Below, piece by piece: positions 27,914-35,954 of a stretch of DNA of 64,000 nucleotides. A program made the position numbers and the translations under genes. The stretch comes from Nostocales cyanobacterium LEGE 11386 (GTDB taxonomy: Bacteria > Cyanobacteriota > Cyanobacteriia > Cyanobacteriales > Nostocaceae), in NCBI GenBank assembly GCA_015207155.1, contig JADEXK010000031.1, forward strand, positions 1 to 64,000, given 5' to 3'. A model generated the notes under the pieces. It was given only the letters and a program-made list of their open reading frames with translations. It was not told where the DNA came from and did not search any database. The stretch's first letter is position 1, and each line of letters starts with the position of its first letter.

Positions 27914-28609
27914 TTACTGGTTGTACCAAGCCTGTCGCCACTGTTTCATTTGGTTAATCTCTGCATCTTGCGCTTTGATAATTGCTTGGGCTAAATTCTT
28001 GATTTCAGGACGCTGAGACTTTTTCAAGGCATCTTCAGCCATAACTACAGCACCTTCATGGTGAGGAATCATCCCGTTGATCAAGCGCAGATCAAATTCC
28101 GCATCCGCAGCACCCAAATCCATGCTCATCATCATGGCTTGTTTTTGCTCAGATGACATTTCCATCATGTGACCCATTTCGGCATGATAAGCCATGGGTT
28201 TTTCTCCAGCGTTGGGATACCAAGTTGTTCGCCACTGCTTCATCTGAGTGATTTCTTGGTTTTGAGTTTTGATAATGTCGTCTGCTAGCTTTTTGATTTC
28301 AGGACGCTGAGATTTTTTCAAAGCATCTTCAGCCATATCTACTGCTCCTTGATGGTGCAGAATCATTCCATCTAGGAACCGCAAATCATAGCTAGCATCG
28401 GCTGGCCCTAAATCCATACTGTGATCCATACCACCGCCGTGGTTCATATGCTGGCGATCGCTAGTATCGGTTGCAGTCGTATTGGGATTTTGATTTGGGG
28501 AGGTATTTGGGGCGCAGGCTGTTAAAACCCCACCGGCTAGGGATGTAAACACTACACAGCTCAACGCTAAAAAACTATTTCGCCAAGAGAGGGTTCGCAT
28601 AAGTATCAT
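27914..28609 (-). CDS. duplicated DUF305 lipoprotein, His/Met-rich
   Basis: About 231 residues. A signal peptide ends at a lipobox cysteine (GGVLTAC), then an Asn/Thr-rich linker and a Met/His segment (HMNHGGGMDHSMDLG). Two DUF305 domains follow in tandem, each with the pattern DLRFLDGMI-x-HH-x-GAV-x-MAEDALKKSQRPEI and ending in QMKQWR. DUF305 is a ferritin-like helical family often found near copper resistance genes. It is the first gene of the minus-strand efflux operon and suggests copper as the substrate. Several starts are possible (TTG 28615, ATG 28609, ATG 28600). Confidence 0.85.
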   Translation of the reverse strand: MILMRTLSWRNSFLALSCVVFTSLAGGVLTACAPNTSPNQNPNTTATDTSDRQHMNHGGGMDHSMDLGPADASYDLRFLDGMILHHQGAVDMAEDALKKSQRPEIKKLADDIIKTQNQEITQMKQWRTTWYPNAGEKPMAYHAEMGHMMEMSSEQKQAMMMSMDLGAADAEFDLRLINGMIPHHEGAVVMAEDALKKSQRPEIKNLAQAIIKAQDAEINQMKQWRQAWYNQ

Positions 28610-28634
28610 TGACAAGACATTATTCTGATTTTAT

Positions 28635-28664
28635 TTTGTAATCTCTAGTTGACTAGAGAGTCAA
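28635..28664 (-). promoter_or_regulatory. candidate promoter with two overlapping dyads for the metal-efflux operon
   Basis: On the minus strand TTGACT (28664-28659) and TACAAA (28640-28635) are spaced by 18 bases. The spacer holds CTCTAGT-CA-ACTAGAG (28643-28658), a perfect dyad, and a second dyad GTTGACT-AGAG-AGTCAAC (28648-28665) overlaps the -35. A dyad between -35 and -10 is the arrangement used by MerR-type metal regulators, though their spacers are usually 19-20 bases. No merR, copR or copS gene is in the window. Confidence 0.5.
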
Positions 28665-28807
28665 CCATAACAGTAATTTTTTGGTAATTTCCTGGGGTTA
28701 TCCAAAAATCAGTAGTTGTGCCAGCTGGTGACAACCACTATTTAGCTTTGCAGACCAAAATGAAATCAGGATGAATTGCTTGAACCGTGATGACTAAAAT
28801 AGAATAT

Positions 28808-28978
28808 GAAGAGTGCTGAGTTAAAAGACCGCCCACACTTCGGCAAGGCTCAGTGACCACAATTCGCGTTGCTTGTACCGAGTGCGAAAGTGTTTCCTTC
28901 CTCTTGTTATTACTCAGCACTCCCCTTCGACTTCGCTCAGGGCAAGCGCACTCAGCACTCAGCACTGAGTATGGTAAA
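28808..28978. repeat. second copy of the intergenic repeat block
   Basis: AAGAGTGCTGAGTTAAAA, then AATTCGCGTTGCTTGTACCGAGTGCGAAAG (28860-28889) and CAGCACTCAGCACTGAGTA, in the same order as at 12838-13079. Between them lies CCCCTTCGACTTCGCTCAGGG, another dispersed Nostoc-type repeat. The 455-bp gap 28616-29070 has no gene; it contains the efflux promoter at one end and this block. Confidence 0.8.
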
Positions 28979-29070
28979 ACACAAGGGCAGTTAACGATGG
29001 GAGTCCTTGAGTTCCCCAATCCCCAGCACCAAAGCAGCGATTTTACCAAGTTTGGCGATCGCATTAGCTC

Positions 29071-30201
29071 ATGAAAAGACTTTTCTCGCAACCTGTACTT
29101 TACCTAGTTTTGCTAGTGACTGGATGCATCCCCGCTAGAGATGCGAGAAATCCTCAACAACCACTAGTCCCAAACCTACTAGCCCAAACAACCACAAATA
29201 CTGATATAAATTATGTGACTCGGGTTGTCCAGCAGGTAGGCCCTGCCGTGGTACGCATCGACTCTACTCGTACTGTTGAAATATCCCCAGACCCACTTTT
29301 AGATAGGTTTTTTAGGGGACAGTTACCTAGTCAAGAACAAGTACAACGGGGTGTCGGCTCAGGATTTATTACTACTGCCGATGGATTAATATATACTAAT
29401 GCTCATGTGGTAGCAGGTGCGGATAATGTCACAGTCGTCTTAAAAGATGGTCGCCGTTTTCAGGGCAATGTGGTAGGTGCTGATCCTGTAACCGATGTTG
29501 CTGTTGTGAGAATCAAAGCGACTGGATTGCCAACAGCCAAGCTGGGTAACTCAGATAATTTAAGGCCAGGAGAATGGGCGATCGCTATTGGTAACCCCTT
29601 AGGACTCGACAATACTGTTACTCAAGGAATTATCAGCGCTACACAGCGTTCTGTTGCTGATCTAGGTGTGCCCACAGAACGAGTTGACTTTATCCAAACT
29701 GATGCGGCAATTAATCCAGGTAACTCTGGCGGCCCTTTACTAAATGCCCAAGGAGAAGTGATTGGGATGAACACCGCCATCATCCAGGGAGCGCAAGGGT
29801 TAGGCTTTGCCATTCCCATCAACACTGCTCAACGAATTACAGCACAACTGATCACTAAAGGAAGAGTTGATCACCCATATATCGGGATTCAAATGGCGCA
29901 ATTGAATCCTCAATTGCGAGCGAAAATTAATCAGAGTGATACTGGTATTAAAATTAATCAGGATACAGGTGTAATTATTCTCGGGGTTGCCCGCAATTCG
30001 CCTGCCTTCCGTGCCGGTTTACGTCCCGGTGACATCATTGAAAGCATTAATGACGAAACTATTCAAAACACTCAACAAGTACAAAAGCAAGTAGAAGCCA
30101 CCAATATTGGCCAGACCATACAAATTACCATCAATCGCAATGGTAGCCGACAAGCGATCGCTGTCCAACCAGAGGCTTTACCTGCAAAAGAGCCTACTTG
30201 A
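29071..30201 (+). CDS. HtrA/Deg-type serine protease (trypsin + PDZ)
   Basis: A 376-residue envelope protease. The N-terminus MKRLFSQPVLYLVLLVTGC carries a lipobox cysteine at residue 19, unusual but not unknown for Deg proteins. The catalytic triad is His112 (TNAHVV), Asp142 (TDVAVV) and Ser219 (GNSGGP). One PDZ domain occupies about residues 275-365. Cyanobacteria have HtrA, HhoA and HhoB paralogues for protein quality control under light and heat stress; which one this is cannot be decided. The spacing to the site-2 protease gene downstream is about 250 bp. Confidence 0.92.
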   Translation: MKRLFSQPVLYLVLLVTGCIPARDARNPQQPLVPNLLAQTTTNTDINYVTRVVQQVGPAVVRIDSTRTVEISPDPLLDRFFRGQLPSQEQVQRGVGSGFITTADGLIYTNAHVVAGADNVTVVLKDGRRFQGNVVGADPVTDVAVVRIKATGLPTAKLGNSDNLRPGEWAIAIGNPLGLDNTVTQGIISATQRSVADLGVPTERVDFIQTDAAINPGNSGGPLLNAQGEVIGMNTAIIQGAQGLGFAIPINTAQRITAQLITKGRVDHPYIGIQMAQLNPQLRAKINQSDTGIKINQDTGVIILGVARNSPAFRAGLRPGDIIESINDETIQNTQQVQKQVEATNIGQTIQITINRNGSRQAIAVQPEALPAKEPT

Positions 30202-30448
30202 TTCACAAAATCAACACTCAAAAGTTACATCTCATCTCTCTATCATTTGCCAGAGGCAGAAGCAATTACTTTTTTCTATGCTTTTGGTGATATTTACCAC
30301 TCATTAGCTATTCCTCATTGCTAGCAATTATTGGTTGTTTCTATCACACGATCAAGGTGCAAGTCCTGATGGCTGCTACCAAAATATGTGTTGAATTCAA
30401 TTGAAAATTGCTGCATCTACGGGAATTGCGGGAAACACAGAGAAACTT

Positions 30449-31576
30449 ATGCAAGGTTTTCGCTTAGGTTCTATTTCTGGATTTGAAATCCGAGTGGATT
30501 TGTCCTGGCTGTTAATTTTCTTTCTTGTCCTGTGGACTTTAAGCGCAGGTATATTCCCAACTAACTATCCAGGACTTACCAATACCACTTATTTTGGTAT
30601 GGGCATAGTAGCAACGCTACTTTTTTTCGCCTCGCTGCTTGCTCATGAGCTTTCTCACTCCTTCGTGGCCAGGGCAAAAGGAATTCCTGTCGAAGGAATT
30701 ACGCTATTTATCTTTGGTGGAGTTTCACGTACTCGGATGGATGCAGAAACTCCGGGTGATGAATTTCAAATAGCAGGAGTGGGGCCCCTTGTCAGTCTCA
30801 TACTAGCTGCCCTTTTTGGCGTGATTTGGTATGTCAGCAGAAATGCTGGTTTGAGTGTAGTAGTTACAGGGGTTACTGCTTACCTCGCCTCAATAAACCT
30901 CGCTCTCGCTATCTTCAATATGCTGCCGGGATTTCCCTTAGATGGGGGTCGCGTCTTCCGTTCTATCATCTGGAAGTACACTGGCAATCTCAAAAAAGCC
31001 ACACAAATTGCTACCACTGGCGGTAAATGGCTGGGTTATTTGCTCATCGCCCTCGGTGTTTGGCAGATGTTTGGCTACGCCATTTTAAGTGGACTTTGGT
31101 TAATCCTCATTGGTTGGTTCTTGTACAATGCTGCCGAAGCTAGCTATGAAGAACTTTTGCTACGTACAAGTCTACAAGGCGTACGGGCGCAGGAAATTAT
31201 GACTCCCTATCCAGAAACTGTCAATGCTGATTTAACACTCCAAGAGTTAGTGGATAAATATTTTCTGAGTCGTCGCTATCATTCTTTTCCAGTGACACAA
31301 GACAGTCACCCAGTAGGCATTATTACTTTAAATCAAGTCAAGGATATTCCACGAGAAGAATGGATATATCGCACGGTGAGAGACACAATGACCGCCGCAA
31401 ACAACGGAGTTACGGCCCGTCCAGAAGAGCAAATGTCGAAGGTATTACAAAAAATGCAAGATTCAGGCATCCGTCGTGTATTGGTGATTCAGAATGGCTT
31501 ACTTAGGGGCATCATTACTGCCAATGATTTGGCTAATTGGTTGCAGCGACAGAAAGATATAGGTCAGGTTGTTTAA
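30449..31576 (+). CDS. site-2 protease family (M50) with CBS pair
   Basis: A 375-residue intramembrane metalloprotease. HELSH (residues 66-70, in LLAHELSHSFVARAKG) and the second metal motif GFPLDGGRVFR are intact. Membrane segments flank both. A CBS pair fills the C-terminal 140 residues (VRAQEIMTPYPETVNADL ... VRDTMTAANNG). By family knowledge it cleaves membrane-bound substrates such as anti-sigma factors, with CBS domains binding nucleotides. ATG at 30449 is preferred over TTG at 30401 as the conserved region starts there. The HtrA-type protease upstream could supply the site-1 cut, which is an inference from position only. Confidence 0.92.
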   Translation: MQGFRLGSISGFEIRVDLSWLLIFFLVLWTLSAGIFPTNYPGLTNTTYFGMGIVATLLFFASLLAHELSHSFVARAKGIPVEGITLFIFGGVSRTRMDAETPGDEFQIAGVGPLVSLILAALFGVIWYVSRNAGLSVVVTGVTAYLASINLALAIFNMLPGFPLDGGRVFRSIIWKYTGNLKKATQIATTGGKWLGYLLIALGVWQMFGYAILSGLWLILIGWFLYNAAEASYEELLLRTSLQGVRAQEIMTPYPETVNADLTLQELVDKYFLSRRYHSFPVTQDSHPVGIITLNQVKDIPREEWIYRTVRDTMTAANNGVTARPEEQMSKVLQKMQDSGIRRVLVIQNGLLRGIITANDLANWLQRQKDIGQVV

Positions 31577-31638
31577 TTATTTATTAAAAACAGCTTTTTT
31601 ATGCAAAATAAAGCTTAGATAGGGAAATAATCAGTACT

Positions 31639-32028
31639 CTATTTAAAGAGATTTTTTGGAGAAAATTTGCCATTTTTAGGTGAGTATTCCGGGCAATCCT
31701 TCGCTTCTTCAGTCAGCACAATGGTAGGTTGTACAGCACACTTGAGATAATGGTTATTTGCATAAAAGCGACAGTTTCTACATGGGACCTGATGTAAACC
31801 CTTGACAGTAAAAACCATCTTATTGTCTAAAAGTGTCCGAATTTTTTGCAATATCAGAAAAAAAATTACCCAACTAAAAATTAAAGCAACGGGAGATAAA
31901 GTCAGAGCTATATCGGGAATGTTTAAGCTATCTTGTTGTATTTGCTCTTGTTTGACTTCATTTTGAGTTACCTGGCTAATATTTCTATTTTCGGCTATTT
32001 GTTTTGGCAGAAGTGGTTCAACAGACAT
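31639..32028 (-). CDS. small single-pass membrane protein with four cysteines, unknown function
   Basis: A 129-residue protein, not assigned to a named family. It has a polar Gln/Asn-rich N-terminus, one hydrophobic segment (about residues 44-62, LSPVALIFSWVIFFLILQ) and a C-terminal domain with CRNCRFYANNHYLKC and a fourth Cys in AKDCPEY. The Cys pattern suggests metal or disulfide binding. It stands alone, convergent with the site-2 protease gene. Confidence 0.65.
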   Translation of the reverse strand: MSVEPLLPKQIAENRNISQVTQNEVKQEQIQQDSLNIPDIALTLSPVALIFSWVIFFLILQKIRTLLDNKMVFTVKGLHQVPCRNCRFYANNHYLKCAVQPTIVLTEEAKDCPEYSPKNGKFSPKNLFK

Positions 32029-32580
32029 ATTATTTAACCTCAGTTATATAACTTTAATATGTTGATTTTTGCTCCAAATTTAATTGATAATTCTGGTTTG
32101 CCATGCTCATACATAATCAATTAACTCTAGTCAAATTAGCTGCTTACAGGCTAGATTAAAATAGAAAACACCAAAAAAACTGCAACGAGACAGATACAAA
32201 TCAATCATCTGTCACTTTCTTTGTAGTATATTTTTGTCGAAGTTTGTCATCGCTGGAAATAGAAAACACAGTTATTATCAACTTGTCAGTAAGTTATGCA
32301 AAATTGAATTTTGCTTATGTTTTAATTATATGTTTAGCAAAAGAAAATTTATCCTATATCTGTCGATAGTTTTGTTCATGACTTTTAATTATATATCTAA
32401 AGGAATATATTAAAATTTGTGACTTAACAAATTGACGTTCTTGGGTTAAAATCAATTAATATAAAATCTGTGCTTTATATGTAAATATGAAAATTGAAAT
32501 TACCGGAGATTTTTATTTATTTTTAAAGACAAAAACAAAGTTGTTTTTCTCCAAACATAGAGTTACAAAGAGGTCTCATT
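32029..32580. other. intergenic region without recognisable gene
   Basis: About 550 bp, strongly AT-rich, between divergent genes. CAGATACAAATCAATCATCTG (32190-32210) is a weak inverted repeat. AGAGGTCTCATT just before 32581 gives a possible ribosome binding site for the next gene. Nothing else seen. Confidence 0.4.
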
Positions 32581-32931
32581 ATGCTTAACATTATCCTTAC
32601 TTGGTTAGTTACGACTGTCAGTTTTCTAATTATTTCCAGACTGCCTTTAGGAATTGAAATTGATAGTTTTGGCAAAGCGGCTATTTCGGCGGCTGTTTTT
32701 GGCATATTGAATGCAATTTTGCTACCAATTCTGAGTTTATTCACATTTCCATTTATTATCCTAAGTTTCGGATTATTTTTCTTTGTGTTGAATGCAATTA
32801 TTTTTGCTCTAGCTGCTGCTTTGGTTTCAGGTTTTACTCTCAGATGGGGCTTTTGGAGTGCTTTAGTTGGTTCTATTGCTTTGGCAATCGTTAATTCCAT
32901 TCTCTTGAGTATCGTGAGAACGGCAGTATAA
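32581..32931 (+). CDS. phage-holin-4-like (DUF360) membrane protein
   Basis: A 116-residue very hydrophobic protein with four membrane segments. The pattern LPLGIEIDSFGKAAISAAVFGILNAILLPIL matches the small Phage_holin_4/DUF360 family, present in most cyanobacteria outside prophages; its function is unknown and there is no phage gene nearby. It precedes the SOD gene by 52 bp on the same strand. Confidence 0.78.
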   Translation: MLNIILTWLVTTVSFLIISRLPLGIEIDSFGKAAISAAVFGILNAILLPILSLFTFPFIILSFGLFFFVLNAIIFALAAALVSGFTLRWGFWSALVGSIALAIVNSILLSIVRTAV

Positions 32932-32983
32932 AAAATTATTTGCGTGTTAAATTACAGCTAAATTTCCCAACTTGAAAATACAA

Positions 32984-33781
32984 ATGATGACAAAATTTTT
33001 ACGAGACAAAATTGCCTTTTTACTCACTGGAGTCATGCTGGCGGTTCTGCTAATTTCTTGTCAACCAGTACCCGTAGCTGAATCACAATCGCCTAAAGCA
33101 ACTCCCACTACGGCTACATTCCCCCCCGTAGCTTCTCCTGATGGGGAACTCAGTGCTGCTCCGGCAAAGCTACCACCATTGCCCTATGATTACACGGCGC
33201 TGGGAAAAGCTATTGATGCGGAAACCATGAAACTACATCATGATGGACACCATGCCAGCTATGTTAACAACCTCAACGATGCCTTGAAACAAGAGTCAGG
33301 TTTGCAAAAAAGCAGCGTTGAAGCTTTGCTGCGAGATTTAAACAGCGTGCCTGAAAATATTCGCACAAAAGTACGTAACAATGGCGGTGGGCATCTTAAC
33401 CATACAATTTTCTGGCAAATCATGAGTCCCGAAGGTGGTGGAGAACCAACAGGAGAAATTGCCCAAGAAATTAACCGCACTTTTGGCGGTTTTGATGAAT
33501 TCAAAAAACAGTTTAACCAAGCTGGAGGCGATCGCTTCGGTAGTGGTTGGGTGTGGTTAGTACGTAATCCCGCAGGTCAACTGCAAATCGTCACCACAGC
33601 AAATCAAGATAACCCAATTATGGATGGTGCATATCCCATCATGGGTAACGATGTGTGGGAACACGCCTATTACCTGAGATATCGCAACCGCCGGGCTGAG
33701 TATTTGAATAATTGGTGGAATGTGGTGAACTGGCCAGAAATCAACAGGCGATCGCAAGTTTCATTGCAGCTAGCTAGTTAG
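32984..33781 (+). CDS. sodA: manganese superoxide dismutase, lipoprotein/membrane-anchored
   Basis: A 265-residue enzyme with an N-terminal export segment ([22 protein letters not shown] hydrophobic stretch with a lipobox cysteine) and a Pro/Thr-rich linker before the SOD core at about residue 60. Metal ligands are in [22 protein letters not shown] and [24 protein letters not shown] and the QDNPIM region favour Mn. Filamentous cyanobacteria are known to have a membrane-bound MnSOD of this form, converting superoxide to hydrogen peroxide at the membrane surface. ATG 32984 (or 32987) is used rather than TTG 32972. A ferric-reductase-like gene follows after 13 bp. Confidence 0.92.
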   Translation: MMTKFLRDKIAFLLTGVMLAVLLISCQPVPVAESQSPKATPTTATFPPVASPDGELSAAPAKLPPLPYDYTALGKAIDAETMKLHHDGHHASYVNNLNDALKQESGLQKSSVEALLRDLNSVPENIRTKVRNNGGGHLNHTIFWQIMSPEGGGEPTGEIAQEINRTFGGFDEFKKQFNQAGGDRFGSGWVWLVRNPAGQLQIVTTANQDNPIMDGAYPIMGNDVWEHAYYLRYRNRRAEYLNNWWNVVNWPEINRRSQVSLQLAS

Positions 33782-33794
33782 GAGGAAAGCGGCG

Positions 33795-35129
33795 ATGAAA
33801 AGCTTGTTAATGCACAGTCCCATCGTTGTAGCAGCAGGTTGGATAGGGGCTTATCTATTTATTACTGTGCTACCCCTAGTGATTTTGCTCATATATCCGC
33901 CCACAGGTCGGGACTTTTGGATTGAGTTTTCTGTTGCTCTCGGTTTTATTGGTCTGGCGATGCTGGCGCTTCAGTTTGCCCTGACAGCTCGGATCAATCG
34001 CATAGAAGCATCCTATGGAATTGATATCATCCTCCAGTTTCACCGCTACATCTCCCTAGTAGCATTTGCCTTGATCCTGATCCACCCGCTAATTTTGTTC
34101 GTAGTCCAGCCAGAAACGCTACAACTGTTAAACTTTGTCACAGCTCCTTGGCGCGCTAGAGCCGCAGTCTTAGCAACATTAGCATTAATAGTGCTGATTG
34201 TAACAACCATCTGGCGACAACAGTTGAAAATTCCCTATGAACCCTGGCGCACATCCCATGGTGTTTTGGCAGTTTTGGCAGTTAGTCTGGGACTGGGACA
34301 CGGTTTAGGTGTGGGTAATTACCTAGGACTGTTTTGGAAAGCAGTACTGTGGACAGTACTAATTCTTACTGCCATTTGGCTAATGATATATGTGCGTTTA
34401 GTTAAACCCTGGTTAATGATCAAAAAACCCTATCTGGTGGAAGAGGTACGGCCAGAACGCGGGGATGTGTGGACGTTAGCGCTACGACCTAGAGGACATG
34501 AAGGCTTTCGCTTTCAACCCGGTCAATTTGCCTGGATTACCCTTGGTATTTCTCCCTTTCGGATGCGGGAACATCCTTTTTCCATGTCTTCCAGTGGCGA
34601 GAATCCCGAACGAATAGAGTTCAGCATTAAAGCCTTGGGAGACTTTACCAACAGGATTAAGGATGTAAAACCTGGAACCAAAGCTTTCCTTGATGGCCCC
34701 TATGGAGTTTTTACTACTGACCTCTATGAAGACTCGGCTGGCTTTGTCTTAATTGCAGGTGGTATCGGGATTACGCCGATGATTAGTATGCTTTTCACCC
34801 AAGCTGAACGTAAAGATGAACGCCCCTATCTATTAATTTATGCCAGCAATTCTTGGGATGATGTCACCTTCCGCGAAGAACTCGAGGAATTGCAGGAAAA
34901 ATTAAACCTGACTGTTGTCCATGTTCTGAGGAATCCCCCAGAGGATTGGTCAGGGGAAACAGGCTATGTGGATCAAGAATTGTTAGAGCGTTACATTCCC
35001 AAGCGAAGAGGCACGCGGCAATATTTTATCTGTGCATCACCTAAAATGATGGATCAGGTAGAAGCAGCATTACATAAACTTGAGGTTCCCGTGACTAACA
35101 TTCACATGGAACACTTTAATCTTGTTTAG
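33795..35129 (+). CDS. ferric reductase-like transmembrane flavohaem protein
   Basis: A 444-residue protein with about six membrane segments in the first 220 residues, containing His residues suitable for haem (QFHRYISL, LIHPLILF, TSHGVLAV, GLGHGLG), then an FAD-binding FNR-type domain (REHPFSMSS) and a NAD(P)-binding domain (IAGGIGITPMISM). It is expected to move electrons from NAD(P)H across the membrane to ferric iron or oxygen. AGGAGGA at 33780-33786 sets the start. Direct coupling to the MnSOD gene, 13 bp upstream, hints that its product may be superoxide, or that both respond to iron or oxidative stress. Confidence 0.9.
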   Translation: MKSLLMHSPIVVAAGWIGAYLFITVLPLVILLIYPPTGRDFWIEFSVALGFIGLAMLALQFALTARINRIEASYGIDIILQFHRYISLVAFALILIHPLILFVVQPETLQLLNFVTAPWRARAAVLATLALIVLIVTTIWRQQLKIPYEPWRTSHGVLAVLAVSLGLGHGLGVGNYLGLFWKAVLWTVLILTAIWLMIYVRLVKPWLMIKKPYLVEEVRPERGDVWTLALRPRGHEGFRFQPGQFAWITLGISPFRMREHPFSMSSSGENPERIEFSIKALGDFTNRIKDVKPGTKAFLDGPYGVFTTDLYEDSAGFVLIAGGIGITPMISMLFTQAERKDERPYLLIYASNSWDDVTFREELEELQEKLNLTVVHVLRNPPEDWSGETGYVDQELLERYIPKRRGTRQYFICASPKMMDQVEAALHKLEVPVTNIHMEHFNLV

Positions 35130-35163
35130 GTATGGTTTTGTGTAGAAAGTATATTTTTTAACG

Positions 35164-35190
35164 CAGAGGGGCGCAAAGGAGCGCGGAGTT
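35164..35190. repeat. CGCAGAGG/GCGCAAAGG-type dispersed repeat
   Basis: GCAGAGGGGCGCAAAGGAGCGCGGAG, a member of the short repeat family that also appears at 43398-43427, at 56223-56258 (diverged), and inside the ileS gene at 63768-63800. Confidence 0.65.
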
Positions 35191-35351
35191 TTGTTGAATT
35201 TGCCCAATGTTGTATTAAGTTTTGATTATGCGCTACAGTATTATGCTTCAACTTGTGACAGGCATCACCACAATTTTGGTAAGTACTGCTGCCTTATTTG
35301 CCTGGATACAAAGCCGTCCTAGTCCTAACCAACGTGCATTCAAACGAAGTA

Positions 35352-35954
35352 GTGAGTATTTTACGGCGTATCACCTTATTCATGCTGGCGGTACTGGCTG
35401 CGATCGCACTAGCCTTGATTTCCTCTCGCCCAGTCATCATACCCCCAGCTGATCCAATTAATCCGGTCATCGTCTACGTAATTGACACAGGCTTACATTC
35501 CCGGCTAGTTATGCCTGATGGTGATGGCAACTTGATTCAGTATGCCTATGGTGATTGGCGTTATTTTGCGCTGAACCAACAAGACTTGGGTAGTGCAATT
35601 GCAGCATTGCTAATTCCCACTCAGGGAACTCTCGGCAGACGAAAATATCACAATCTCGCTCAGTTGAAGCAGAGTATAAATGCTAATAGTCAGCTTCTGA
35701 ATTTTACAGTGACGTCAGCCAAAGTCACACAGTTAAGAAAATTATTAGAGAAACGTTTCAATCAGAACATTGAAACACAAATATTCAATCAACTTAATCA
35801 AATGCACTTTGTTCAAGACGACCTAGACTACACCTTGTATCACAACAGCAATCATGAGTTAGTCGTGTGGCTACAAGACTTAGGCTGTCGCGTTGAAGGC
35901 TTTGTCATGTTGGCTAATTTTAAACCAATGCTAGATTTTTATGAGGAATCTTGA
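35352..35954 (+). CDS. DUF2459-like exported protein
   Basis: About 200 residues, with an N-terminal membrane/signal segment (ITLFMLAVLAAIALALI) and a periplasmic domain resembling DUF2459: VIVYVIDTGLHSRLVMP near its start and QYAYGDWRYFAL after it. The family's C-terminal Cys-Asn motif reads YHNSNHELVVWL here, with Ser where Cys is expected, so the possible catalytic Cys may be missing. GTG at 35352 is chosen for the signal peptide; TTG 35298 is the longer option. The last 35 bases overlap the end of the convergent sensor kinase gene. Confidence 0.6.
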   Translation: MSILRRITLFMLAVLAAIALALISSRPVIIPPADPINPVIVYVIDTGLHSRLVMPDGDGNLIQYAYGDWRYFALNQQDLGSAIAALLIPTQGTLGRRKYHNLAQLKQSINANSQLLNFTVTSAKVTQLRKLLEKRFNQNIETQIFNQLNQMHFVQDDLDYTLYHNSNHELVVWLQDLGCRVEGFVMLANFKPMLDFYEES

